Assembly: GCA_963855995.1 (NCBI GenBank)
Contig: OY979722.1
Location: 4,092,001 to 4,156,000 of the forward strand
DNA length: 64,000 nucleotides
From: Muricea muricata
Lineage: Eukaryota; Cnidaria; Anthozoa; Malacalcyonacea; Plexauridae
Direction of reading: 5' to 3'
Within the stretch, counting starts at the first letter, position 1. Each line of letters begins with the position of its first letter. Shown piece by piece: positions 36,772 to 47,026 of this stretch. The notes beneath the pieces are model-generated. The model had not been told where the DNA came from, made no database searches, and saw only the letters and a program-made list of their open reading frames with translations. The position numbers were made by a program, and so were the translations under genes.

Positions 36772-37336
36772 ATAATAATAATATTATCATATGTATGTAT
36801 AATTATAATACTTGATATATAATAAAAAACAACTATATTAATGAACAATGATTTTATTAATCAAAACAATACCAGTATTAACATATATAATTATTATATA
36901 CATATATAAATTTATAAGATTTAAATTATGCAGCACCAGCATTTCATTCCTGTTTAGTGAAAAAAAAAACATAATTGACAAGGGCAGATTTTAGGGGAGG
37001 GGGGTGGATGGGGGTTGGGAGGGGTGTGTACTAATGCCACTCCGCTTAGGAACATCTGCACTTCTTCTGTCAGATGAGAATTGATCTGCCATTAATAATT
37101 GAATATATACTTCACTTTTATAGATTCAGGCCTCTAGATGCCCAAAAATTCAGGACAGCCAGAAATTGTCAAACTGTAATTATCCAATTAAAATGTAGAG
37201 TAAAGAGAAAATTCAGTTGCTGTTAATAGATGAAGACTTTATTAAAAATTGACTTAATAGAAATAGACATTGTTAATAGAAAATAGACTTGCTATTAATA
37301 TGAAATTAATAAATACTGGTAATAGCCTAAAAAATT

Positions 37337-37600
37337 TACAATTCAATGTTCAATTTTACAATGTTCAAGTTTGCTTTCTCTTCCCTTGTGAGACCATTCA
37401 CCAGAAAATATCCACATGGTATTTTCCAGTTGGAATTTAAGGAGACTACCATAAACATTAGTGTGTCTGAAGCTTCTGGCAACAAGTCATCGTCGACATC
37501 AATGCCATAGTCAACAAACCCGCAATACTTCCCTGCCTTACCATCCCACTAGACATGCTTGTGTATAGACATATCATCCTGGATATGCACCAGGATTTTT
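37337..37600 (-). pseudogene. P-element transposase relic: RNase H-like segment
   Basis: The minus strand reads DDMSIHKHV, a stop (TAG), then WDGKAGKYCGFVDYG. It continues through LLPEASDTLMFMVVSLNSNW and KIPCGYFLVNGLTREEKANL to a stop at 37337-37339. This pattern (a D.MSIHKH motif, then GFVDYG, a hydrophobic strand, then W K.P.GYFL) is typical of the catalytic N-terminal RNase H-like part of P-element/THAP9 transposases. One in-frame stop and no visible C-terminal half make it inactive. The family call is from memory of the motif order. Confidence 0.8.
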
Positions 37601-38108
37601 CTTCTTCTGTGTGATTAACCTTTTCATAAGTTCCTTAGTAAGAGGGTGGTAAAGGGTTTTTTCGTGAGCCGTGAATTGCCAGTATTTGTTGTTGTGAAAT
37701 GAGATTTGACAAATTTTTGTGTCATGAAATGTGATTTACATGCCTATATCTGAGTCGTGATTGGCAGCTGGACGAGTAGGGATAAGTGCTAAAGAACAAA
37801 GTACAATGCATTGGTTACAACAATTTTACTAAATGCATTTATTTTCTTCATTCTTTTCTACATGTGTTGGCTGTTTTTACAAAAATTCGTCCGAATTTGA
37901 GCTTTCAATGGTGCTTTTTACTTTCTACAGCGTAAAATTAGGCTGACGGGTTAAGAAAGGGGTTAAATTTACACAGTTAAAAACGAGTTCATTAAATTTC
38001 GTGAAATTACTAATTTTTTATCTGTGAAATGTGAAATGGCTGTTTTTCCTCTCATGAAACATGATCCGACCCCCCCCCCCTTTTAGCAGCTTACCTTTTT
38101 ATTTAACC

Positions 38109-38193
38109 TACATGTTTTTTTTTCTGAGATATATTCAATTTCTTCTTCAAACTTTCAACCTGGTCCATAAGATCATCAACTTTTCTTCTTAAT
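38109..38193 (-). pseudogene. P-element transposase relic: coiled-coil exon
   Basis: Acceptor CTCCTTGCAG on the minus strand is followed by LRRKVDDLMDQVESLKKKLN, with hydrophobic residues at heptad-like spacing. THAP transposases usually have such a dimerisation helix after the THAP domain. The position between the THAP exons and the RNase H segment fits. Confidence 0.65.
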
Positions 38194-38339
38194 CTGCAAG
38201 GAGATCTTATAAAGTAGGAATGATCTTAATCATTTGCCTCATTACTACTCACTTTACTTTGACACTCATCAGGCTGTTTCCTTTTTTTCCTGGCTGGCTA
38301 CTTACAATATTGAAAACCTTCATTCCTAAGTTGTCATTA

Positions 38340-38450
38340 CCATCATACAGTAACAACTTCAACACAACCTGGTTCTGTGGATGCAGCTTCAAATTCCTCC
38401 GTCACAAGAACTGTTTCCTTCAAACCACTAGGCACCTTTTGTTTTTCTAC
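38340..38450 (-). pseudogene. P-element transposase relic: acidic linker exon
   Basis: The minus-strand frame reads ETVLVTEEFEAASTEPGCVE followed by VVTV and a stop. The acidic, low-complexity composition and location between the THAP domain and the coiled coil fit the linker of THAP proteins. There is no independent domain evidence. Confidence 0.45.
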
Positions 38451-39370
38451 CTAAACAATAGATATTTATTTGTTTCAGCTGGACAGTGACAATAATTGTT
38501 TATTATAATAATTTGTAGATTATTTTAAAATTGACCAACCTACTCAGTATTCAACAGTGCTAAATTAATCTTTCAGGCAATTTTAAAACATTGTTAGATA
38601 AAACAGTTCTACCAACTATATACACAAATCCGTAACATACAAAATTCGAAACATACAAAAAGAATAAAATTTTGCAAAATTTCTGTGGACTAACCTGGAT
38701 ATACATAACTTTCAAAGGCTCTTAATTCAACAAGAACTAAAAAAATCAAGATTGCTGTATAATTGTCTTATATGAAATAGTTACTAATGAAATTTCTGAT
38801 AATGCATGTTTTGTTTCTGTACTAATTACTGCAACCTGAAATATCACATTCTTGACAGCATAACAATTTTTTAGGCATATTTAATAAAATCGAAAATTCA
38901 CTTATCAGACCTGAAAAGGTACAAATAAAAGGCAAAATGGAATTGTCCCGTAAGACAATTAGTCGTCAGAATTATTTTAATTTGTTCCTTTATCTGCTGT
39001 ATTAACCCTAGGGGGCTAGTTTCAGTACAGACACTTTTGAAAACATGGTTGAAAAACTACAAGTTTTGAGTTATATTTGACCCCAATTGATAATGGGCCA
39101 TGAATGGGATTTGGGGTTGTAAACTGATATTTTTAATATGTCAAACAAAGTGACCTTCCTGACAAACAACCTTCACTTGTAACCTTGATGTCTTGTTTGT
39201 AAATATTGTTTTTATATAGTGAAATAACCTATGGAAATATCATGTGTGCATTACCTAATCTAGTGGGTCATACGTGACCTATGGAATTCTCAATGTTTAT
39301 ATGCCATTCATTAGCATCTTATTGGATACAGTAAATGTAATATGACACGAGAACAAGGTACAGCACCAAC

Positions 39371-39567
39371 CTCAGCAAGCCACTTAAAGATTGTGGGCAC
39401 AGCATATGGCTTCAATACTGCTTTTCCACCAGGGCCATCTTCTTCAAACATGTCAGTGCTCTGAACTCATACGGCTATCTTTCACCGGGACAAATTTCGC
39501 TGGTCCACCTGTTTACATTTCTTACCCATATGCTGTACAGTGTACAACTCTGGATTTTTCACAGAAT
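39371..39567 (-). pseudogene. P-element transposase relic: THAP domain exon 2
   Basis: Acceptor CTTTCCAG is followed by frames reading KNPELYTVQHMGKKCKQVDQ, then (shifted) KDSRMSSEH, then (shifted again) GGKAVLKPYAVPTIFKWLAE. The order NPEL, SR.CS.H and the terminal AVPTIF is diagnostic of a THAP zinc finger. The Trp normally before KQ is Cys here and the Cys of CSEH is Ser. Two frameshifts and two lost key residues mean the domain is dead. Confidence 0.85.
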
Positions 39568-39715
39568 CTGGAAAGTACAAATCGATATTGCATGCGTAGA
39601 AACTTTAATGTCAAGTCGTCAACTGTCAAGCGATTAAAAAAAGTCGTGCATGCGTGATTACTTTTTACAAAAAATATACAAATAGCTGTCAAAACTATTC
39701 AGTATTTATACTCAC

Positions 39716-39783
39716 CGGTGAAGAGACAAATTTTTTCTTTTTCCGGTGTTCCAAAACCAAAAGACGGAGCAAGATTTGGGCAT
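39716..39783 (-). pseudogene. P-element transposase relic: THAP domain exon 1
   Basis: From the ATG (complement at 39781-39783) the frame reads MPKSCSVFWFWNTGKRKNLS followed by LHR and the donor GTGAGT at 39715. THAP proteins start M..SC....C.N......S.HRFP. Here the first zinc-binding Cys is kept (residue 5) and the second (residue 10) is Phe. Together with exon 2 this identifies the N terminus of the transposase. Confidence 0.85.
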
Positions 39784-40503
39784 TTTGTACTTTTTCTCAA
39801 TAAAAAAATGAATATATTTCTCGCTCAAGTTTTAAAAAGAAACGCCAGGGGGGTGAAAATATTTTATTTTTAACCCCTTTTTCCACATTCATTGCTGGTC
39901 AGTGGTCTATACCATAAATTTGTGACGTAAAAATGACGTATTTTTGGCCAAAAGCCGCCATGTTTTCGGGGACACTTTTTTGACTGGCGAGGTATTAGAG
40001 CCCGATCTCCAGATATATTAGTAGAGCTCAGTGGTGCCGCCGCTAATGGGTGATACCGCTGGGCACAAGCCGCGTGAGCCGACCTAAACACGTCGTTTAA
40101 ACTCAATTTCCAGCGGAATATGTCAACAAAACACGCATTTTAACATGTATGCTAGAACATCTAAACCGCAAGAAGGTTTTACGTGCAAAAATTCTCATGC
40201 AAAATGTTTTAAAACGACAAATTCCACCGCGAAACTTTACCGAGGAGCGATGAGAGCGTGCTTCCGTCATTTTCTGTTGTATTCCTACTTTTAAGGAAAT
40301 TTAGAAATTTCTACACAAGAATCAAACGCAAATTCCACTGAAATATCTACATACAAAACACAATTTTTAACATGTAATAGTCAACAAAAAGGGACAGGAA
40401 GGTTCTTTATCAAAAAATTGCTCCAGAAATGTTTTAAAACGGCAAATAAAAGGTAAGAGACATTTTACATTCCAATTCCAGAAATACATATGTTAGTCTA
40501 AAG

Positions 40504-41422
40504 TTCCCAACAAATTATATCGTGGAGACTTCAGACTTAATAGCTTAGTCTAATTTTTAATTTTTGTTGTTTTTATGAGCGATTTTAATACTTGTTTTGT
40601 TAGAACGTCACGTTGAATAGTTGACTCAGAGAAAGGATTTCAAATTGGATATCACAGAAAATACAGATCACAGAAATACTTTTAAGTCGATTACTGTAAA
40701 GATTGTTGCTATAATTATTAAAATAGCAAGAAAAAAACTCAAAAATGCAAAATAAAAAAAAGAACAAAATTTAACTTAAATTTAGTAAAATTTCAACTGG
40801 CACTTTCTTAATTTGCCAAAACTTTATCAGACACCCTGCCTATATACCAATGTTTTAACTGACACCTGAAGCTTTCTGGAAGTAAATACTTTGTCAGCAT
40901 GTCGAAAGTCTAACTGACAACTTGTGGGCATGTACAGGTCAAAGTCTAACCGACATCTTGTCAACAAGCCAAAAGCCTAACTGATATCTTTTCAACAAGT
41001 GAAAAGCCTTACCGACATCTTGTCAACAAGCCAAAAGCCTTACCGGCATCTTGTCAACAAGCCAAAAGCCTAACCAACATCTTTTCAACAAGCCAAAAGC
41101 CTAACTGACATCTTGTCAACAAGCCAAAAACCTAACCGACGTCTTGTCAACATGCCAAAAATCTAACTAGGAGCATATCAACATGTCAAAAGTCCATTTC
41201 AAAGCTTGTCCACATATCAAAAGACTAACTCAGATCTTATCAACATGTCAAAAGTCTGCTCGAAAACTTGTCAACTAGTCAAAATCCTTACCAACATTTT
41301 ATAAACATGCCAAATATTTACCTGACACCTTATCAACACATCAAATATCTAATTCAAAGCTGGTCAATATATCAAAAGGCTAGCCAACATTTTCCCAACA
41401 AATTATATCGTGGAGACTTCAG
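40504..41422 (+). repeat. segment bounded by exact 31-bp direct repeats
   Basis: TTCCCAACAAATTATATCGT plus GGAGACTTCAG occurs at 40504-40534 and again at 41392-41422 without a mismatch. Between them lie AT-rich sequence and a 31-bp satellite. Exact repeats in otherwise decayed DNA suggest a recent duplication or a slippage product. Confidence 0.8.
40891..41397 (+). repeat. 31-bp tandem satellite, about 16 units
   Basis: The unit is approximately CAACAAGCCAAAAGCCTAAC followed by TGACATCTTGT. Units near 40930-41150 are very similar; those after 41160 drift (ACATGTCAAAAGTC). There are no unique spacers between units, so this is a plain satellite. Confidence 0.85.
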
Positions 41423-42664
41423 GCAGTGTGCTACAGAATAGATTTAATAAATTGATGGATTTAATAGACTGATGTATTGTATACACTTTTAGTAAAATTT
41501 TCTTTACTTGCAAAATAAAACAGCTATTTGTTGGTGGCATTATGGCAAAAGAATCTTGTTTAACATATGTACTATTAAAGTCTTTAATCTAAATTAAATT
41601 CTAAAAAATGCAATCCTACTAGGACTCTGGACAGAGTGCCTGGCAGGTCACTCAGACATTGATTTTTGGTTATCTTAGTGATTGCATAAGATGTGCTAGC
41701 AATGTCTTAAAATGCCTTGGAAGGTACCGTAATAATAATTTATTTAAAAAGGAATTAGTTGGACAGAACAGAAATAAGTGAATGTACCCCACCCCCAATG
41801 AACTCTCTAGTTACAGCCCTGCCTGGCCTTGTGCCCATTTTCGTTTGGCAGGCGGAGTGAACGCCTTAGCAGGCGTCTTGTTGTAATACGAGGTACAATT
41901 GTAAGCTCTACAAAGATTGCGCGAATAATAGACACCTGTGTATTAATATGTACACCGTTATCAACTGTTATCTACCATTACCTAGCCCTATATTCGCACA
42001 TATAGATTGTAGTATTTTTGCAAAGTTATTTTGGAGTTATTACAAAAATTATATATCCTTTCGCCATCTTAGGTTATTTTAGATATGCATGTTACGTCAC
42101 AAGCAGGGTGGCGTGAAATTAGATTTTCGGTCAATTTTTGGCCTTTCATTAGCTATATTTTAATTTGTGTAGGAATCGTTTTACGTGGGTTATATAAAAA
42201 ATAAATCACCAAAACGAGCGGTATTGAGATCAGTCAAAAATGCCTAAGATATAGCGGACAGCCCATTAAATTTCTATCTTTATCACCAAGTAAGTACTAA
42301 CTGCCCGTAGAAGGGCCTTAGTTCAAAACATCGAATTCTGTTTTGAATGTGAGGCTTTAGACTATGTGCACACGAGGGCGATTCCGAGCGTTTTCACAAC
42401 AGTCAAAATGAAAACGATATGAACTATAAAAATTCTCATGCCATGAAGTTTTTAGTTTTTGTCCTTAGAGGTGGTTTATGCTGGTTTTCATTAAATTGTG
42501 TCAACAAGTCGGAAGCTTTTTGAAATAATTTGGAATGAAAACGCTCGGAAACGACACCATGTGCACTTATGCTACCGACACTGGTAAAGTTAGTTCGAGA
42601 TGAAACGAAAGCCGATATATATGACAAAGAAAATGAAACGACAAAATTAATTCAACAAACTTAC

Positions 42665-42769
42665 TTTCACTCTATCTTGGATCGTCGTGGCTTCGGTTGG
42701 TCTTGTTTCGACATCTGGTTGGCATTCTCTCTTCACAGTCCAGTAGGTAGAAAGCTCATTCATATCCAG
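42665..42769 (-). pseudogene. arm gene relic, exon e (P3 left arm)
   Basis: The minus frame runs LDMNELSTYWTVKRECQPDV through ETRPTEATTIQDRVK to an intact donor GTAAGT (complement 42659-42664). It is 35 codons and uninterrupted. Of the three copies seen, this one joins the two halves that are frameshifted in P1. Confidence 0.55.
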
Positions 42770-42909
42770 TGAAGCATCATAAAATAAGAAGAGAATTAAT
42801 GCTATATATCATAATATCTCAGACTATTAGAAACTAAATGAAAATTGACAAAATTGACATTTTACAAACCGTACATTTTGATAGTATTTGCATTTTGATG
42901 GACACGGCT

Positions 42910-43321
42910 AGCGATTCACTTTCTAGGTCGATATCGATTTTTTCCCATCTTGTTCAGTCGTCCGTTGGTAATAGTATTCACTTTTTGCTTGACATGCTTT
43001 GAATAATAATAAGCAACTATGTTCAGAAAACTGTTTACAAGATAAGTAAGGAAAACTACGTTAATATGCATTAGAGAGGACTAAGTAATTATGATAGGCG
43101 TGGCAGGTTACAGAGGTTAGTCGACGCGGACAAAACTTTAAGATGATTGAAATCCGTGGACAAAATCCCGGCGTGATAATATTCCGGGGGCGAGAAACAC
43201 ACCAGGTGAAAATCGTGTACGTATAGGCACTAAACTGTACGCGTGCAACTCCAAGAAAAAATACAACACAAAATGGCGGAATTTGAAGGCATTCAAGCCA
43301 ATTCCCAAATGTCGCCGGCAA
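42910..43321 (-). pseudogene. conserved-ORF relic (P3 left arm copy of 15726-16055)
   Basis: 86 codons to a stop after RRLTSVTCHAYHNYLVLSNA Y. Beyond the stop, in the same frame, come CKQFSEH, CQAKSEY and EQDGKKSIST. Similarity to P1 is visible at residue level through most of the length, including FFLGVA. It is broken by one stop. Confidence 0.4.
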
Positions 43322-43722
43322 ATATATTTATATATTTTTCTGGATTTCTTAGCAAAATCAAAATGAATTTTCTGAATGAACTAATATATTTTATCTACGC
43401 CAAATTGCAACACGGGATATATATTTTATATTATTTGACCGCCCACGTCAGGAGACTAAAACGAGCGCCCAAGAATGCCCAAAATTTTCGTACGTAAACA
43501 GCTGATCAGAAAATAAAAGAGTAATAAAATACCAAATGGTTTTCTGTTCAAGATAGCGTCATACGCATGCGCGTGGGATCGAGTCGAAGCTGAACCACCC
43601 AAGTACATGATGACGCTATCCTGCTATGTAGCGATTGTTTTTTAAAATAATTACAGTGAAAAACAATTGAACGCCAGGGAATTTAAATTTATCGTGTAGG
43701 ATTGTTTGATCCTACACAGTAA

Positions 43723-43795
43723 TGTCCAAATGGCGCAGTGGTGAAAGCAAGCGCCCGTCAGCTCCGAGGTCGTGAGTTCAATCTAGAAACGGTGC
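43723..43795 (+). repeat. tRNA-derived (SINE-like) sequence, P3 left arm
   Basis: AATGGCGCAGTGGTGAAAGC (A-box-like) and GAGTTCAATC (B-box-like) are correctly spaced. It is the diverged counterpart of 16481-16552. A small hairpin GTGTAGGAT..ATCCTACAC lies just upstream (43695-43718). Confidence 0.6.
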
Positions 43796-44404
43796 TCGGG
43801 TAATGAAGGGGACAAAGAAGGGACATTTCATGTCGAAATTAAACAAGAGCCTGAATTGCAAGGATCCAGAAATTCAGACTTGCAGTTCAAATCAAAGGCA
43901 GTTCGAAGGTCATAGAAACACTTCTTGAAGTCAGCGTTCTGAGTACCCCTACCTTGGAATCGCCTTTGAATTGAACTGGAAGTCTGAATTTCCATGTTTC
44001 TTGTATAGAGTACAGTGTATCAGTGGACAGAAGAGGTTTGGAAGAAAAAGAAAAAGAAAGGAAAACTCAATGTAAGTTATCATAACGTTTATAAAGAATA
44101 ATGAAGAAACTATCTATACAACAATTAATACATGATAATAATCATCATTATAAACTCTCTATTAATCCCCATTGGGTGGGTGTGGTCTTACTGGCGAGAA
44201 AGGATTTAAAAAAAGCGAGGTTTATTCATCACAAAAAGAAAAGGATTGTAAGAGAAGGATTCGTGAAAAGGATGTTTATCAAGAAGCTTTGCAAACAGAG
44301 GGCCTAATAATTAATTTTTTCCTAATCGCTTAGCGGTGGGGGGGGGGGGTGATAGAGAATTTGCAATGATAGTAAGTTTGTATTATAATATTTGGTTTTC
44401 TCAC

Positions 44405-44490
44405 CACTAAATCCTCTTGAAATTCTTTTTTGGCTGTGCCTTCTTCCATTGCAATTGTCACGAGGTTGTCTCGCAATATCTTTGAAATAT
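44405..44490 (-). pseudogene. arm gene relic, exon c (P3 left arm), frame intact
   Basis: Acceptor TTGCAG and donor GTGAGA bound an 86-base exon reading ISKILRDNLVTIAMEEGTA then KKEFQEDLV with no stop. Among the four copies this is the only one fully open. The protein is unrecognised; composition is helical and charged. Confidence 0.55.
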
Positions 44491-44620
44491 CTGCAATGTA
44501 AAGTGCAATATGTAAGATATGTAAAAATAGAATAATTTCAAATGGCGGCAAATACTTTTATTTCGGAAGCAAAATTAATCAGTTGTATTAAATGATGCAA
44601 ACTTTAGATAATTATTTTAC

Positions 44621-44685
44621 CTCGAAAAGGTTCTGTTTTACTCGTGTCACCCTGGTGTTCCATTTCAAACGGTTCATTTACGATC
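44621..44685 (-). pseudogene. arm gene relic, exon b (P3 left arm), frame intact
   Basis: A pyrimidine-rich acceptor (TTTTCTCTTTCTATCAG) precedes IVNEPFEMEHQGDTSKTEPF and the donor GTAAAA follows. P3 right has the same exon (49627-49690) with small changes. P1 arms have lost it. Short acidic linker exon; function unknown. Confidence 0.55.
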
Positions 44686-44842
44686 CTGATAGAAAGAGAA
44701 AAATAAAAAATGAGATTTCAACCTTGTAAGCAGGCCGAATATTTGTCAAATAAGACAACATTTAATAACTAACTTGCACAGAATAGTTAGGGAATACTTA
44801 CATGTTGAATAAAAATGCAATGTAATCAATGTCCAACTATAC

Positions 44843-45137
44843 TAGGGCGATTTTAGCTGCATCTTTAGATTGGAGAAGAAGATGACGCCATTTTGATTCT
44901 GACTTGTTTCGACAACGTTAAATTTGGCTTCGCAAATTTTTTTCCTATTTCGTCGTCGCTTTAATTCCAATTTGCTCCTGATGTTTCTCCTGCATCTTCT
45001 TCACCATTTCTAGGTAATCAATTCTCTTTTTAAAACAGTTTCTTACGTTTCTCGAGACTTTTAGTTTCTAAATTTTGGTTTGTCGCGTAGCCATGAAGAT
45101 CGAAGCTTCCTCTTCGAGTAGCAGAAGTAAATGACGT
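44843..45137 (-). pseudogene. arm gene relic, exon a (P3 left arm)
   Basis: It reads LETKSLEKRKKLF, a frameshift, then RIDYLEMVKKMQEKHQEQIG and a stop a few codons later; it then resumes as AKPNLTLS and IKMASSSSPI. Homologous to 48338-48590 and to the P1 copies. Damaged by at least one shift and one stop. Confidence 0.45.
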
Positions 45138-46692
45138 CAGATGACCAGCGAGTACCCGTATGTATAATGTTCAATGATCTTTTAGGAAGCTGAAAATAAG
45201 TTTCTTTTGCGCAAAAGAAGTGTTTTTGCCATTATTTCGTACTGGGATCTTTTTTCTACTTCTTTACTTCTAGTTTACTGTGTTAGGTCGCCTTATAAAC
45301 GCCCAAAAGGAGTGTTTTTGTTATTTTTTTTTATTTACATGCTGATGAGCAAGAAATGACCGGTTCGAGTTTTCATTAGCAAACATCTTTCCCTCCGTGG
45401 CGGAGAGGTAAATGAAACTGTCTTCCTACTTGCCCACGTCATTTGACTTACGTTTTGGGTGTATCGCGGACCGGTCAAGTCCAACTGAAGAGACAGATCA
45501 GTCTTCGATCCACCCAAAACTCAAGTCAAAGCTGGGCGTGAAGTGCAGGAAAACACTAAGCAGTACCGCGAGGCCAAGGAGGCAAACGTTATTTGCCTAC
45601 CGTTTTTAACTAATATTTAAGCAAATTTCCTTAACTTGACTGTTGGGGACAGGGCTGTAAGGTTGGTGCATTGAAGTCTTCTCGCCGTTATTTCTCTTCG
45701 TTCAAGAAGGCAAGTTGTCTTCCTCGAGAAATAGCGACGAGAAGACTTCAAGGCACCACTAAACCATTACACTGTAAAACTACAGTGTAGTGGTTTAGGT
45801 AAGTAAACCACTACACTGTGCCAAATACATATGGCTGACTTTTTTCCAAAGCTTACGGTACAAGCATGGATGCGCAAAGATGCGCAAACACTTTAAAGCC
45901 TTTAAGGCAAGTGTTTTCTTTCGGAAAAGATCCAAAGACGACAAGGTTTACCAAATGAAAGCCGTGTAGTCACGTTTTAAGTTGTTTAGCTATGTTTTAT
46001 AGCAAGGTCTTTGCAAGAAGTTAATTTGGCGTTTGCATAATTAATAGCTGTTGTTTTTTTTACTTTCCGTGGGCTTTCTTCTTTCGTGATCGAGCTTTAT
46101 ACGCCATGGCGTCCAGTGTCCTTGATATAGGAGTCATTTATTTATGGCCTTGGGTTTAATTCCCAAACACTGAATGGCTGCCTTCAGCTCTTTCAAGTAA
46201 TGAGATAACATTGCAAGTAGATGTCACAACGTTGTTACGCTGTAACCGATTTGCCAACTCACGCCGAAACAGCGACAAATACACATATAGTATATTCTAT
46301 CAGCCTTAACGCAGAACGTGTGATTGTATGTGGATCATTAGATAGTTTACATCTGATATAACGTATAAAATACATGGTTATATTACAAGCTGCCTAGTAA
46401 CGAGAAAGATTGCTGTTCAAAACTTGCTTATAATCAGGCATTTATAGGTTATATCACAAGTAAACTGCTGAGTAAACTTATGCATGTCGTCTTAAAAAAC
46501 ATATTACTTTTGGGGAATACAGCTTTGAGCTTCGTATCAACGAGAAAGCTTGATGCTCACAGCTTGTATATAATCATCCCTTTAAAACGTTCTATCGAAT
46601 GTAAACTATAAAATACTTCAAATTGAATCGCACGTTCTGCCTTAAGGCTGTTAGAACATATTATGGGTGTATTGAGCAAATGAGTCCAAGAG

Positions 46693-46828
46693 CTACTGTG
46701 TATATTGAACAAAAATAAAAGGTAACTAAATTGATGATAAGAGCCGTATAAAGTTTAGAACCCTTTGAACCGTTATACTTTTATCATCAATTTAGTTATC
46801 TTTTATTTTTGTTCAATATACACAGTAG
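46693..46828. repeat. hairpin at the centre of P3
   Basis: CTACTGTGTATATTGAACAA and the following AAATAAAAGGTAACT pair with 46782-46828 around a ~40-base loop. The hairpin axis (about 46760) nearly coincides with the P3 symmetry axis (about 46745 before correction for indels). Confidence 0.8.
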
Positions 46829-46833
46829 CTTTT

Positions 46834-47026
46834 ACTATTTATTTGTTCTTCCAGATTAACAAAAAGTTTAAATACTTTTGTCCAACGTTTCGGTCTCCTC
46901 TACGGAAACCATTATCAAAGACTATATATTATCAAATAGTCTTTGATAATGGTTTCCGTAGAGAAAACCGAAACGTTAGACAAAAGTATTTAAACTTTTT
47001 GTTAATCTGTAAGACAAATAAATAGT
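46834..47026. repeat. near-perfect 193-bp hairpin with hammerhead-like cores
   Basis: ACTATTTATTTGTTC...AACAAAAAGTTTAAATACTT faces its complement around ATATATTATCAA. Each arm, read outward, contains TTTGATAATGGTTTCC..GGAAACCGAAACGTT or a close variant. That arrangement resembles a hammerhead ribozyme (CUGANGA, stem II, GAAA), but the first box is degenerate. See findings. Confidence 0.6.

Larger units (their letters stand above)
35340..40033 (-). mobile_element. P-superfamily DNA transposon, 4694 bp, decayed
   Basis: Perfect GTGCCGCC duplications (35332-35339 and 40034-40041) flank inverted ends CACTGAGCT...AGCTCAGTG. The inverted ends continue for about 36 bp through TATATCTGGAGATCGGGCTC. 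The empty site is the P1 sequence near 5350-5358. Drosophila-type P elements make 8-bp duplications and encode a THAP-domain transposase; both features are present here. The gene lies on the minus strand (37337-39783) and is broken. A second two-part MITE (36391-36771) is inserted. The stretch 35420-36390 shows no transposase homology; it has splice-like signals on the plus strand (GTAAAG at 35691, TTTTCAG at 36065, GTAAGA at 36157) but no convincing frame. Confidence 0.92.
34976..46260 (+). repeat. P3 old giant palindrome, left arm (interrupted)
   Basis: Homology to the P1 left arm runs in order: 34976-35049 and 40042-40380 match 5259-5665, 42200-43500 match 15100-16100, and 43700-46200 match 16440-19200. 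Substitutions and indels are frequent. Two insertions with target duplications (35050-35320, 35340-40033) split the first block. 40381-42060 holds sequence not found in P1, including a 31-bp satellite. The inner edge is where pairing with 47243 onward stops. Confidence 0.8.

Noticed and set aside
38220-38489. 89-codon plus-strand hydrophobic frame
   Set aside because: It is antisense to the coiled-coil and linker exons of the P-element transposase, which have better support.
39391-39657. 88-codon plus-strand frame
   Set aside because: Shadow of THAP exon 2 on the opposite strand.
40891-41397. 31-bp repeats resembling a CRISPR array
   Set aside because: Units are directly contiguous with no unique spacers, drift in sequence, and lie in animal transposon DNA without cas genes.
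43061-44551. Intact modern gene in the P3 left arm
   Set aside because: Individual exons are open, but neighbours carry stops and shifts and parts are missing, so the locus as a whole is a relic.
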